The notes beneath the pieces are model-generated. The model searched no databases. It was not told the origin of the DNA and was given only the letters and a program-made list of their open reading frames with translations. DNA of 64,000 nucleotides from Flagellimonas nanhaiensis (GTDB taxonomy: Bacteria; Bacteroidota; Bacteroidia; Flavobacteriales; Flavobacteriaceae), in the NCBI RefSeq assembly GCF_003382275.1, contig NZ_QTJX01000001.1, positions 558,001-622,000 on the forward strand. Reading direction: 5' to 3'. Position numbers and translations under genes: made by a program. Within the stretch, counting starts at the first letter, position 1. Each line of letters opens with the position of its first letter. Below are positions 8,432 through 17,425 of this stretch, piece by piece.

Positions 8432-9763
8432 TCAAATCGAGGGGTCTGCCGGAGTATTCGGATTACTATTCCTTTCCAAATCTGGATAGGGGTAGAAATT
8501 TCTGTTCCGTTCTTCGGCATAATTCATTGCAGCTCCGCTAGGTTCTGGTCTCCCAAACCTACGGCTGTCTTCTAAACTTACTCCCGTCAGAAAAAGTTCG
8601 GCTCTTCTGTTTTTGTATACTTCGTTTAGAAGGTCAGCCGCAGTGTTTGGTCCGGCATAGGCATCAACATCAGCATTAACTCCAAAGGGATCATCGGTAT
8701 CTGTAAGCACTTCGTTAAGTGCCGTAGTGGCCGCTCCCAAATTCGGTGTGCCCGATCTTAAATTTGCCTCAGCAATGATAAGGTTCATTTCATCTGGCAA
8801 GTAAACCGGGATAGGTTCTGTACTTTCATCAAAAAACCCAGAAATATCTTCAATAGGCAATCCATTCTGATTGGTTTCATCCAGAGCGACCAAATAGAAC
8901 GCCAAACGTCCATCAGCAGCATCAAAAACAAATTCTGCTGGAAGCCCAAAATTATCTCTAGGCTTAAAATTTGGCGCATCATTTTGGATGACCCTTGCCC
9001 AAATTGGATTCAGGTTTTGTGAATCGTAGGCAAAAATAGAAGTCGAACTCAAATCAACTGAATTTGCAGCTGAAATGGCAGCATCATAGTTGCCTGCAAA
9101 TAGATTATATCTGGCACTCATTGCGGCAATGGTATTGGGCAAATCAAGATTTCCCAGGGTTATGCCATTGATGAACTCTGAGGATGCGGCATTGGCTGAT
9201 AACTGCGCTGCAGCTTCAGATAATAATGTGATTGCCGTCTGGAACCCTTCGGTTCTGGATACAAAAACCGCATCGTTGTTATTACTGGTTTGAACTACAA
9301 CCTGTTCGTAATTTTGTGCTAGACTACCGATAGCCATTGCTTTGAATAGCTTGGCATGGGCAATAAGTCCACTTTGTGTTCCAGCTTCAAGCTCTATGTC
9401 ACTGGCACTTGCCTCTATGTCTTCGGCAATTTTGATTACTCGTAGCATGGTAGACCACAGTCCTTGAACATTGGAGTTGAAGTTGGGTAGACTGGTCCCT
9501 CCATCTTCAAGTTCGATCATATTCTGAAAGGTTGTGGTTATTCCACCTTCCCGCGTAGTAACTGCCGGCGTTTCCACAATCCAACGAAGGCCCGTTGTTG
9601 AATAGAGTTGTTGCAAACCTACCGCTGCGGCAAAAATACCTTCGCGCGAGTTGAACGTTTGATCTTCAGTTGCCGCATTGGGATTGTCAAAATCTGTCTC
9701 GCAGGATGTGACTCCAAACGCAAGTGAAATGCAAATAATAAAGAATTTTATATTGTTTTTCAT
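8432..9763 (-). CDS. susD: SusD/RagB-type surface glycan-binding lipoprotein
   Basis: A 443-residue lipoprotein with signal peptide and lipobox (AFGVTSC, Cys21). The N-terminal TDFDNPNAA segment, the helical TPR-like middle (KLFKAMAIGSLAQNYEQVVV) and the C-terminal EVYKNRRAELFLTGVSLEDSRRFGRP with NFYPYPDLERNSNPNTP are typical of RagB/SusD proteins, which cap a SusC channel and bind oligomer ligands. Length is at the short end of the family. It follows susC by 16 bases. The neighbours (DigH-like, AmpG, NagZ, AnmK) point to a peptidoglycan-derived ligand rather than a plant or algal glycan; that is inference. Confidence 0.92.
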   Translation of the reverse strand: MKNNIKFFIICISLAFGVTSCETDFDNPNAATEDQTFNSREGIFAAAVGLQQLYSTTGLRWIVETPAVTTREGGITTTFQNMIELEDGGTSLPNFNSNVQGLWSTMLRVIKIAEDIEASASDIELEAGTQSGLIAHAKLFKAMAIGSLAQNYEQVVVQTSNNNDAVFVSRTEGFQTAITLLSEAAAQLSANAASSEFINGITLGNLDLPNTIAAMSARYNLFAGNYDAAISAANSVDLSSTSIFAYDSQNLNPIWARVIQNDAPNFKPRDNFGLPAEFVFDAADGRLAFYLVALDETNQNGLPIEDISGFFDESTEPIPVYLPDEMNLIIAEANLRSGTPNLGAATTALNEVLTDTDDPFGVNADVDAYAGPNTAADLLNEVYKNRRAELFLTGVSLEDSRRFGRPEPSGAAMNYAEERNRNFYPYPDLERNSNPNTPADPSI

Positions 9764-9779
9764 TGTGCTTTTTTTTGAA

Positions 9780-12743
9780 TTAGAAACTTACATTGATTCC
9801 CAATTGATAGGTCCTTGGTATTGGTACCCCTGCAAAATCGAACCCTCTTACGCCATTACTTTGGCCTGGAGTGTTGATTTCTGGATCCCATCCGCTGTAG
9901 TCATCCCAAGAGATGAGGTTCCTGCCCACCAAGCTCAACTGAATGTCATCAATTCCCTCAAATGGGGGCTTAAAGTGGTAACTGAGAGCCAATTCCCTAA
10001 GTTTCACAAAGGAACCATCTTCCACAAACTCTTCGAAAATACCAGCTTGTGCGCCTCCAAATCCTTTGGGTCTGTTTCCTAAAAGTTCCTGACCAACATT
10101 GTAACCTCCGCCGAAAATTACATTGTCCAATAGTCTTCGGTTCCAGTTAAAGACGTCAAAGCCTTGAACGGCATCCAACTGTATCCTCAATTTGAAGTTT
10201 TTATACGCAAATTCGTTGATCAACGATCCAAACCAATCAGGGTTGGGATCTCCCAATACTTTAGAACCTTCACCATCCTCGGTAGTCCCTCTAAACGGAT
10301 AGCCATTTTCATCCAACGAAATGCTACCATCCGCATCCCTGGCATAGAACTGACGGAAGAATACGCCCAAGGGCTCTCCCTCAATCACATAATTTGTTGC
10401 AAAACTGCCAGCCAGTGCAAATTGGCCTCCACCAGCAACCTTGGTCACTACATTATCATTTTGTGAAAAGGTAGCGGTAATGTCCCAAGAGAAATCATCC
10501 GTTCTTATGGGTGATCCCCTTAACAACAATTCGACCCCTTTGTTTTCCAAATCACCAACATTCTCAATCCTAGAACCGAATCCTGTGGATGGAGATAGTT
10601 CACGAGGCAATAATAAATCTGTTACATCTTGTTTGTAGTAGGTGAACTCTATTCCAAGTCTATTATCCAACAATCCTGCATCAAAACCTATTTCAAATTC
10701 TTCCTGTCTCTCCGGAGCGATGTTCAAATCTCCTTGTTGAGTACTAGGAATAAGACTAGGTGTTCCATTGATTGAAGACGGATTTAACGTGGTAAATCTT
10801 TGAAAGGCTGATAGTGCCGTAAGGTTACCGGCTTGTCCCCAAGATCCTCTTAATTTAAATGTGTTGAATGTTTCTCCAAAAGTATCTTGCCAGAAATCTT
10901 CTTCGGAAATTACATAGGACAAACTAGCCTTTGCATAAACTTGATTTCTTTCGTCCTCACCAAAGGTGGAAGCGCCATCGAGCCTTATGGCTCCATTGAC
11001 ATAAAGTTTGTTCTTGTAGCTGAATGACTGTTGAAGAAACGATCCCCAGTATGAAATTTGGGAACGTGTTTCGCCTTGGGTCAAAATACTACCATCCGAA
11101 GCAACTTGTACTACCGGAGCAAGCCCGTCGGCTTCGATAGCTACACGATCAAACTCTTCGTATTGCCAGGAACCGCCCAAGGTGGTTGTGGACTCAATAT
11201 CATCATTGATAGGAATCTGATAGGTAAGATTCAAATCACTATTGTACTGAAAATTGTTGATGTCCGCTCTTCTGGAAAAACCGTCACCATTAGGTGAGGT
11301 ATTGTTTATAGGAATGAAAGCTGTCGCTGATTGATTGTAAAAATCCAACCCAAGAAGGTAATTTGCCTTTAAGTTTTCGGTGATGTCTGCGTTAAGACCC
11401 ACACTTGTGATCACACGATTGACCTTTTGGCCAAAATCGAAACGATCTACTGCTTCAAGAGGGTTGGTACGTGGAACCAAAAGAGAAGTAACTGGATAAA
11501 CACCAGATTCATCTGGGTTGGGATCTACTGAGTTGTCGCTAAAAACAAATCCTGTGATAGCTCCGTAAGCAGCATTTATACCTCCGTTGGGAATATCACT
11601 GCTCACACTTCGGGTGTAATTGAGGCCAGCGGTTATCTCCAGCCAGTCCCATGCTTTTTGAGTAATATTGGTTTTAAACCCGACTCTTTGGAAGTCTGTG
11701 TTTTTGATTATCCCTTCGTTGTCCAAGAACGATCCAGAGATGTAATAGGAAGTACGTTCGTTACCTCCAGTTACCGAAAGAAAGTTCTCTATACCAAAAC
11801 CTGTTTCAAAGAAATCATCTTGATAGTTGAACCTTTCTACGGGAACAGTTTCCAAGTTGGTTCTGTCAAAGGGGTCTACCCAGGCCAAAGGTGCTGTGTT
11901 GTAGTCTATCTCTTTCCGTAATTCATTTACTCGAATGTTTGTAGAGAAACTGAACTTAGGTTCTCCCAGACGGCCCTTTTTGGTAAAGATCTGAACTACC
12001 CCGTTACTTGCCCTAGATCCATAAATGGCCGCAGCAGCAGCACCTTTAATGACCTCTATTCGTTCAATATCATTTGGGTTGAGGTCAACAAGACGGTTTT
12101 GTGATGTACCACCAAGATCAACCAAATCGTTACTGTTACTGGAATTACTAATAATAATTCCATCAACAATATAAAGTGGGTCTGAGCTACCAAGAACTGT
12201 ACTTGGTCCCCTTAAACGGATACTCATACCACCCGCAGGGTCACCAGAGTTCTGTTGTACCAGGGCACCGGTAATTTTACCTGAGATGGCCTGGTCCACC
12301 GCAATGGCTGCATTGTTTACCAATTCTTCCGATCTAATAGAAGAAATGGCATTTCCCAGTGTTCTTTTGTTTGCTCCGGAACCGGTACCTGTTACCACAA
12401 CGGCATCTAGGCTCAGGATATCCTCAGCAAGCAAAATATCTGTGTTGATTGTTGGGTTGCTACCCAGATCAACCGATATTTTTTGTGTGGAGTACCCTAA
12501 TGAGCTTACAGCCAGGGTATAAGTGCCTGATTCCAGATTAGCGGTAAATGTGTAATTACCGTCAAAATCACTGACTGTTCCATAAGCAGTATTCTCAATG
12601 AAGACTGAAGCACCTGTAACTGGTACACCGGTGCCATCTTCTGTTACAGTTCCCGTAAAGGTGAACTGGCTTTGGGAAAATGCAATGGCTGATGAGGCCA
12701 TACACGCCAAAAGCAACAGTTGACGTAAAATTTTTCCGATCAT
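9780..12743 (-). CDS. susC: SusC/RagA-type TonB-dependent outer-membrane transporter
   Basis: A 987-residue protein with a signal peptide (residues 1-23), a carboxypeptidase-regulatory-like beta domain (about 27-115, FTGTVTEDGTGVPVTGASVF), a plug domain (RLRGPSTVLGSSDPLYIVDGI, GAAAAAIYGSRASNGVV) and a beta barrel ending in RTYQLGINVSF. This architecture is standard for SusC proteins, which import oligosaccharides or peptides using TonB energy. It is the first gene of the minus-strand operon and is divergent from a DeoR-type regulator 204 bases away, which may control it. The substrate is inferred from downstream genes as wall glycan fragments. Confidence 0.95.
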   Translation of the reverse strand: MIGKILRQLLLLACMASSAIAFSQSQFTFTGTVTEDGTGVPVTGASVFIENTAYGTVSDFDGNYTFTANLESGTYTLAVSSLGYSTQKISVDLGSNPTINTDILLAEDILSLDAVVVTGTGSGANKRTLGNAISSIRSEELVNNAAIAVDQAISGKITGALVQQNSGDPAGGMSIRLRGPSTVLGSSDPLYIVDGIIISNSSNSNDLVDLGGTSQNRLVDLNPNDIERIEVIKGAAAAAIYGSRASNGVVQIFTKKGRLGEPKFSFSTNIRVNELRKEIDYNTAPLAWVDPFDRTNLETVPVERFNYQDDFFETGFGIENFLSVTGGNERTSYYISGSFLDNEGIIKNTDFQRVGFKTNITQKAWDWLEITAGLNYTRSVSSDIPNGGINAAYGAITGFVFSDNSVDPNPDESGVYPVTSLLVPRTNPLEAVDRFDFGQKVNRVITSVGLNADITENLKANYLLGLDFYNQSATAFIPINNTSPNGDGFSRRADINNFQYNSDLNLTYQIPINDDIESTTTLGGSWQYEEFDRVAIEADGLAPVVQVASDGSILTQGETRSQISYWGSFLQQSFSYKNKLYVNGAIRLDGASTFGEDERNQVYAKASLSYVISEEDFWQDTFGETFNTFKLRGSWGQAGNLTALSAFQRFTTLNPSSINGTPSLIPSTQQGDLNIAPERQEEFEIGFDAGLLDNRLGIEFTYYKQDVTDLLLPRELSPSTGFGSRIENVGDLENKGVELLLRGSPIRTDDFSWDITATFSQNDNVVTKVAGGGQFALAGSFATNYVIEGEPLGVFFRQFYARDADGSISLDENGYPFRGTTEDGEGSKVLGDPNPDWFGSLINEFAYKNFKLRIQLDAVQGFDVFNWNRRLLDNVIFGGGYNVGQELLGNRPKGFGGAQAGIFEEFVEDGSFVKLRELALSYHFKPPFEGIDDIQLSLVGRNLISWDDYSGWDPEINTPGQSNGVRGFDFAGVPIPRTYQLGINVSF

Positions 12744-12815
12744 AAGTTAGAATTTTGAGTTGAGTGTTAAACTTTAGCTTAGGTTTATTCGTGTTGGATA
12801 ATAACCCATCACATT

Positions 12816-12848
12816 CAAAAATATGCAAATAATCGAAAATCTTGCAAT
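12816..12848 (-). promoter_or_regulatory. Predicted Bacteroidota promoter of susCD
   Basis: On the minus strand a TATTTTTG box (12816-12823) matches the TAnnTTTG -7 consensus, and an ATTG (12845-12848) lies 21 bases upstream, close to the TTTG -33 element. This leaves a leader of about 65 bases before susC. Confidence 0.5.
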
Positions 12849-12923
12849 TTTTTGCCAGTTTTTTACTGATTTATTTTTTTGAGAGCTATTTTTTGCATTT
12901 ATTTACTAAAGCACTAAAACTTT

Positions 12924-12931
12924 TACATTTG
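12924..12931 (+). promoter_or_regulatory. Predicted -7 box of the first DeoR gene
   Basis: TACATTTG matches TAnnTTTG and lies 17 bases before the ATG of the DeoR-type gene. No clear -33 partner was found at the expected spacing. Confidence 0.4.
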
Positions 12932-12947
12932 CCAAAACAACACTACC

Positions 12948-13694
12948 ATGCTCAAAGAAGAACGCCATCAGGTCATATTGAATGAAGTGCGGATTCACAA
13001 TAAAGTTCTGCTGACTGATATTGCCGAACTCTTAAAAGTTTCCTCGGATACGGTAAGGAGGGATATCAAAGAGTTGCATGATAAGAACAAGTTGAAGCGA
13101 GTGCATGGTGGTGCCATTTCATTGGGGTTCAATCATTATAATTACGCCAACAACGAAATATATTCCCTAGAAAAGAAGTCTCGAATTGCGGAGAAGGCAG
13201 TTTCTATGCTAAAAGCAGGTCAGGTTGTGCTGTTAACAGGTGGAACCACCAATCAAGAAATAGCAAGACTTATTCCTCCATATTTAAAGATTACCTGTTT
13301 TACTCCGAGCTTGCCCATCGCCGTGCAGTTATTGCCCAAGCCCAACATTGAAGTGATATTTATTGGCGGAAGAGTGAACAAGGATTCCCAGATCACAGTG
13401 GGAGGAGGGCCTATTGGAGTGCTATCAGAGCTAAGGGTAGATATTTGTTTCTTGGGTGTGAACAGTATGCATCCAACTGATGGTATAACCGAATTTGATT
13501 GGGAAATCGTCCAATTGAAAAAGGCTATGATTCGAGCATCAAAAAAGGTAGTGGTATCATCAATATCTGAAAAAATCAGTTCCGTACAACGTTATAAGAT
13601 ATGTGATATAGATTCTGTAGATATCTTGATCACCGAGCTGGAAAATACCGATCCAAAATTGGAAGCTTATCGGGGAAAGATAGAACTCATGTAA
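12948..13694 (+). CDS. DeoR-family transcriptional regulator (copy 1)
   Basis: A 248-residue regulator. The N-terminal winged helix (LLTDIAELLKVSSDTVRRDIKEL, recognition helix near residues 30-40) is followed by HGGAISLG and a DeoR sugar-phosphate sensor domain (LTGGTTNQEIARLIPP, IFIGGRVNKDSQITVGG, CFLGVNSMHPTDGITEFD). DeoR members bind phosphorylated sugars; GlcNAc-6-P, GlcN-6-P or MurNAc-6-P would fit here. It is divergent from susC and convergent with nagB-lmbE. It is clearly paralogous to the regulator at 15857-16606, with the same start and many identical blocks. Confidence 0.9.
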   Translation: MLKEERHQVILNEVRIHNKVLLTDIAELLKVSSDTVRRDIKELHDKNKLKRVHGGAISLGFNHYNYANNEIYSLEKKSRIAEKAVSMLKAGQVVLLTGGTTNQEIARLIPPYLKITCFTPSLPIAVQLLPKPNIEVIFIGGRVNKDSQITVGGGPIGVLSELRVDICFLGVNSMHPTDGITEFDWEIVQLKKAMIRASKKVVVSSISEKISSVQRYKICDIDSVDILITELENTDPKLEAYRGKIELM

Positions 13695-13725
13695 AAAAAG
13701 GGCCTTATTTATAAGGCCCTTTTTT
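13695..13725. terminator. Bidirectional terminator between deoR copy 1 and nagB-lmbE
   Basis: The stem AAGGGCCTTAT / ATAAGGCCCTT has a 2-base loop, with an A run on one side and a T run on the other. It therefore reads as an intrinsic terminator from both convergent genes. Confidence 0.85.
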
Positions 13726-13731
13726 AATTAA

Positions 13732-15663
13732 CTACATGAATTTATGCCTCACAAAGCCTTCCATGGCTTCGTACTCGGCCATACCCAAACTATTGTATTT
13801 TATTGCTGTCTCTTTGTTCCTTTCTTCCGCTCTTTGCCAGAATTCCCTCTCGTCATTTCCAGGGAACATTGCCGCGTCTTTCTGTGATTGATGCTTGAAT
13901 ATGGCATTCTTTTTTCGTTCCATATCCATTGGGCCAATGGGTACTGCCATTTCCATATCGGCTATATCCCATTCCTGCCATGCTCCACGGTAAAGCCATA
14001 CGTAGCAGTCATCCAACCAATCAGCTTTATCGGCTACTAGTCGTTCCAATGTTTGGTAGATAATTTCCAGACAGACCCTGTGGGTTCCATGTGGGTCTGA
14101 AAGGTCACCCGCCGCAAATATTTGGTGGGGTTTAATTTCATTCAACAGATCATAAGTGATTTTAATGTCTTCCTCTGAGTGGGGCTTTTTCTTTACCGCG
14201 CCGGTCTCATAGAAGGGTAGGTTCAAGAAATGCGCATTTTTCTCTTCCACACCGCAATATCTACATGCGGCCAATGCTTCCCCCTTTCTAATAAAGCCCT
14301 TGATTTTTTGAATCTCGGGACTATCTACTTGCCCAGGAGTTTTACTGCTTAGAAACTTTCTGGCTTCCAGCAGTTTGTTTTCCAGTTCCTGATTGTTGGC
14401 CTGTACATCTGTAGCAAAGTCAAGAAATCGGATAACCTCGTCATCGAACACAGCGATGTTCCCTGAAGTTTGGTAGGCAACATGTACTTCGTGCCCTTGA
14501 TCCACAAGTCTCAATAGTGTTCCTCCCATAGAGATGACGTCATCATCCGGGTGCGGGCTGAAAATCAAGGTTCTTTTAGGGTACGGAGATTTTCTTTCTG
14601 GGCGTCTGCTATCGTCGGTATTGGGTTTTCCTCCAGGCCAGCCGGTAATGGTGCTTTGCAGATCGTTGAATACCTTAAGGTTAATGTGTTCCGCAGAACC
14701 TACTTCTGCGACCAAATTTCCCATTCCGTATTCGTTGTAATCTTCGTTAGTCAGCTTTAAAATAGCCTTGTTCAATTTTTCGGAAAGCCAAAGCGTAGCT
14801 TTTTTGATCAGTTTATCATCCCAATCGCATTCAGTTACCAACCATGGCGTACTCATTCTGGTGAGCGAGGATGCGGATGCCGTATCCAAAATGAAATCAC
14901 AGTTTTCATGGTGCTGTAGGAATGTCGCCGGTACGCTTTCCTTAATTTTTCCTTCAACAGATTGTTGAATTATACTTGATTTTCCTTCGCCCCATGCCAT
15001 CAAGATTATTTTTTTGGCGGCCATAATGGTTCCTACCCCCATTGTAATGGCTTTTATGGGCACATTTTCAAGTCCGAAAAAATCACTGGCAGCATCCAAT
15101 CTGGTGACCCGGTCCAATCTGACAAGCCTTGTTTTACTTTTCAACGATGACCCTGGTTCATTGAATCCAATATGTCCGGTTCTACCGATACCTAGTATTT
15201 GTATATCGATACCGCCGGCTTGATCGATTTTTTTCTCGTAAGCTTCACAAAATTCGCGGACATCTTCCTTATCCAAGGTCCCATCAGGAATATGGATGTT
15301 TTTCTTTTTTATATCGATGTGGTCGAATAAATGTTCGTTCATGAACCGCACATAACTATGTATGGAATCAGGTTCCATGGGATAATATTCATCCAGATTG
15401 AAAGTGATCACATTTTTGAAGCTCAAGCCATCTTCTTTGTGAAACTTCACCAAATATTCATAAACCTTGGTCGGTGTAGATCCGGTGGCTAGGCCGAGCA
15501 CAACATTCTTTCCTTTCTTTTGTCTTTCCTTTATTAGGTCAGCCACTTCATTGGCCACCCGCAAGGATGCTTCATCGGAACTTTGGTAAATTTTTGTATT
15601 CGTTTTTTCAAATTTTCTGGATTCTTCGTCAATTGGGTAATTCAAAGTTGTTGTTGGAATCAT
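13732..15663 (-). CDS. nagB: Glucosamine-6-phosphate deaminase fused to LmbE/PIG-L deacetylase-like domain
   Basis: A 643-residue two-domain protein. The first 290 residues are a NagB deaminase: LGLATGSTPTKVYEYL, FNLDEYYPM and GIGRTGHIGFNEPGS with the catalytic Asp/His/Glu set; it converts GlcN-6-P to fructose-6-P and ammonia. The second half has the LmbE zinc motif SPHPDDDVISMGG and a late DPHGTHR, typical of PIG-L N-deacetylases. The fusion is common in Bacteroidota. No nagA is visible in the window, so the LmbE half could supply the deacetylation of GlcNAc-6-P; this is inference. The gene lies alone between two convergent or divergent DeoR genes. Confidence 0.93.
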   Translation of the reverse strand: MIPTTTLNYPIDEESRKFEKTNTKIYQSSDEASLRVANEVADLIKERQKKGKNVVLGLATGSTPTKVYEYLVKFHKEDGLSFKNVITFNLDEYYPMEPDSIHSYVRFMNEHLFDHIDIKKKNIHIPDGTLDKEDVREFCEAYEKKIDQAGGIDIQILGIGRTGHIGFNEPGSSLKSKTRLVRLDRVTRLDAASDFFGLENVPIKAITMGVGTIMAAKKIILMAWGEGKSSIIQQSVEGKIKESVPATFLQHHENCDFILDTASASSLTRMSTPWLVTECDWDDKLIKKATLWLSEKLNKAILKLTNEDYNEYGMGNLVAEVGSAEHINLKVFNDLQSTITGWPGGKPNTDDSRRPERKSPYPKRTLIFSPHPDDDVISMGGTLLRLVDQGHEVHVAYQTSGNIAVFDDEVIRFLDFATDVQANNQELENKLLEARKFLSSKTPGQVDSPEIQKIKGFIRKGEALAACRYCGVEEKNAHFLNLPFYETGAVKKKPHSEEDIKITYDLLNEIKPHQIFAAGDLSDPHGTHRVCLEIIYQTLERLVADKADWLDDCYVWLYRGAWQEWDIADMEMAVPIGPMDMERKKNAIFKHQSQKDAAMFPGNDEREFWQRAEERNKETAIKYNSLGMAEYEAMEGFVRHKFM

Positions 15664-15820
15664 TGCTAAACGATTTTAAGCTTTATGCAAGGCAAAGATA
15701 GGCAACAATCTTTAATTTTGCTGTTTTTTGCAGTAATAATTGCTGTAACATGCAATATTTAACTATTTCTTGATGTTTAAGAAACAAAAACGGAATAAAA
15801 TGGCATGCTGATTATTTTTA

Positions 15821-15828
15821 TATATTTG
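15821..15828 (+). promoter_or_regulatory. Predicted -7 box of deoR2-murQ
   Basis: TATATTTG matches TAnnTTTG and lies 28 bases before the ATG of the second DeoR gene. No convincing -33 element was seen. Confidence 0.4.
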
Positions 15829-15856
15829 CTGCTGATTTAAAGAGGCATATTATTGG

Positions 15857-16606
15857 ATGCTTAAGGAAGAAAGACAGCATATTATTTTAAATGAAGTAGC
15901 GCTTCATAACAAGGTTTTGCTAACAGATATAGCAGAAATGCTGGATGTTTCCATAGATACGGTGCGCCGGGATGTTAAAGAACTGGATGGTGAAAACAAG
16001 CTGAGAAAAGTCCATGGGGGCGCTATATCGCTTGGATTTACCAACTCAACTGTTAGGAACACCAACATTTACGCCCAAGATAAAAAGGAGATGATTGCTG
16101 CCAAGGCAGTTGGAATGTTAAAGGATGGCGATGTCATTTTTATTGATGGCGGTACCACATGTCTTGAATTGGCGGCACAAATTCCTGAAAATTTGAATTT
16201 GACATGTTTCACATTAAGTTTACCTGTGGCCATGGAACTCCTTGCCAAACCCAATGTAAAGGTGGTTTTTATAGGTGGGGAGATTTCACCGGACTCCCAA
16301 ATTTCGGTTGGCGCAAGTACCATTAACCAATTATCCGAAATCAAGGTGGATTACGGTTTTATTGGTACGGGATATGTTGATTCAATTTATGGACTTACGG
16401 AGTTCGATTGGAATATTGTACAGGTTAAAAAGGCTGTGATCAAGGCCTCAAAAAAGACAGTGCTTTTATGTATATCTGAAAAGCTAAATTCGCAGCATCG
16501 ATTTAAAACATGCAATATCAACGCAATAAATACTTTGATTACGGAGTTAGACCCCAATAATAACCTTCTTAATCTTTTTAGAAACCAAGAGATTCATCTT
16601 TTATAA
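15857..16606 (+). CDS. DeoR-family transcriptional regulator (copy 2)
   Basis: A 249-residue protein with the same layout as copy 1: winged helix LLTDIAEMLDVSIDTVRRDVKEL, then VHGGAISLGF, then a sugar-phosphate sensor domain (IDGGTTCLELAAQIPENL, VFIGGEISPDSQISVGAS). It overlaps murQ by one base (TAATG), so regulator and etherase are cotranscribed and probably coupled. It is divergent from nagB-lmbE, with 193 bases between them, so it may control both. MurNAc-6-P, the MurQ substrate, is a plausible effector. Confidence 0.9.
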   Translation: MLKEERQHIILNEVALHNKVLLTDIAEMLDVSIDTVRRDVKELDGENKLRKVHGGAISLGFTNSTVRNTNIYAQDKKEMIAAKAVGMLKDGDVIFIDGGTTCLELAAQIPENLNLTCFTLSLPVAMELLAKPNVKVVFIGGEISPDSQISVGASTINQLSEIKVDYGFIGTGYVDSIYGLTEFDWNIVQVKKAVIKASKKTVLLCISEKLNSQHRFKTCNINAINTLITELDPNNNLLNLFRNQEIHLL

Positions 16607-17421
16607 TGCAAAAGGATTATAAAAAAATCACAGAAAAGCCTTCAAATTACGAGAATTTGGAGAAAATGGACACCAGCACCATTTTGGAAAGCATCAATAG
16701 GGAAGACCAAAAAATTGCAGATGCTGTTGCCCAGGTAATCCCGCAAATCAAGAAACTGGTAGATTGTACGGTAAAACGATTTTTAGACGGGGGAAGGCTA
16801 TTCTATATAGGAGCTGGAACCAGCGGAAGATTGGGAATTTTGGATGCCTCTGAAATTCCTCCGACCTATGGAATGCCCCACGAGCGGGTTATTGGTTTGA
16901 TAGCTGGGGGGGACAATGCCATTAGAAAAGCCGTTGAGTTTGCCGAGGATGATACAGAACAGGCTTGGAAAGATTTATTGGAGCATGACATAAATTCCAA
17001 TGATGTTTTAGTGGGAATTGCCGCTTCAGGAACTACGCCTTATGTTCTCGGAGGTATTGAAGATGCAAAGAAAAATGGGGTGTTGACTGCAGGAATTACC
17101 AATAATCCAGGGTCTCCGCTTGCCGCCAATTCTGATATTCCCATTGAAATTGTTGTTGGGCCAGAATTTGTTACAGGAAGCACCCGAATGAAGAGTGGAA
17201 CCAGTCAAAAATTGGTGCTCAATATGATTTCTACGGCCCTCATGATACGAATTGGGCGTGTAAAAGGGAACAAAATGGTGAACATGCAATTGAGCAACAC
17301 CAAATTGGTAGACCGAGGTACGCGCTACCTAGTGGAAGAATTGGGCATGGATTATGAAGAAGCTGAGAAAGCTCTAAAAAAGTATGGCTCTGTAAAACAA
17401 GCCATTGATGCTTTCCGGTAA
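16606..17421 (+). CDS. murQ: N-acetylmuramic acid 6-phosphate etherase
   Basis: A 271-residue SIS-domain enzyme that splits the lactyl ether of MurNAc-6-P to give GlcNAc-6-P and D-lactate. Seen are the N-terminal TEKPSNYENLEKMDTSTILESIN, the SIS core GGRLFYIGAGTSGRLGILDA, and FVTGSTRMKSGTSQKLVLN, all MurQ hallmarks. It is somewhat shorter than E. coli MurQ (298) because the C-terminal UBA-like end is short (YEEAEKALKKYGSVKQAI). It directly follows deoR copy 2 and completes the AnmK-MurQ-NagB path encoded in this locus. Confidence 0.95.
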   Translation: MQKDYKKITEKPSNYENLEKMDTSTILESINREDQKIADAVAQVIPQIKKLVDCTVKRFLDGGRLFYIGAGTSGRLGILDASEIPPTYGMPHERVIGLIAGGDNAIRKAVEFAEDDTEQAWKDLLEHDINSNDVLVGIAASGTTPYVLGGIEDAKKNGVLTAGITNNPGSPLAANSDIPIEIVVGPEFVTGSTRMKSGTSQKLVLNMISTALMIRIGRVKGNKMVNMQLSNTKLVDRGTRYLVEELGMDYEEAEKALKKYGSVKQAIDAFR

Positions 17422-17425
17422 CAGG

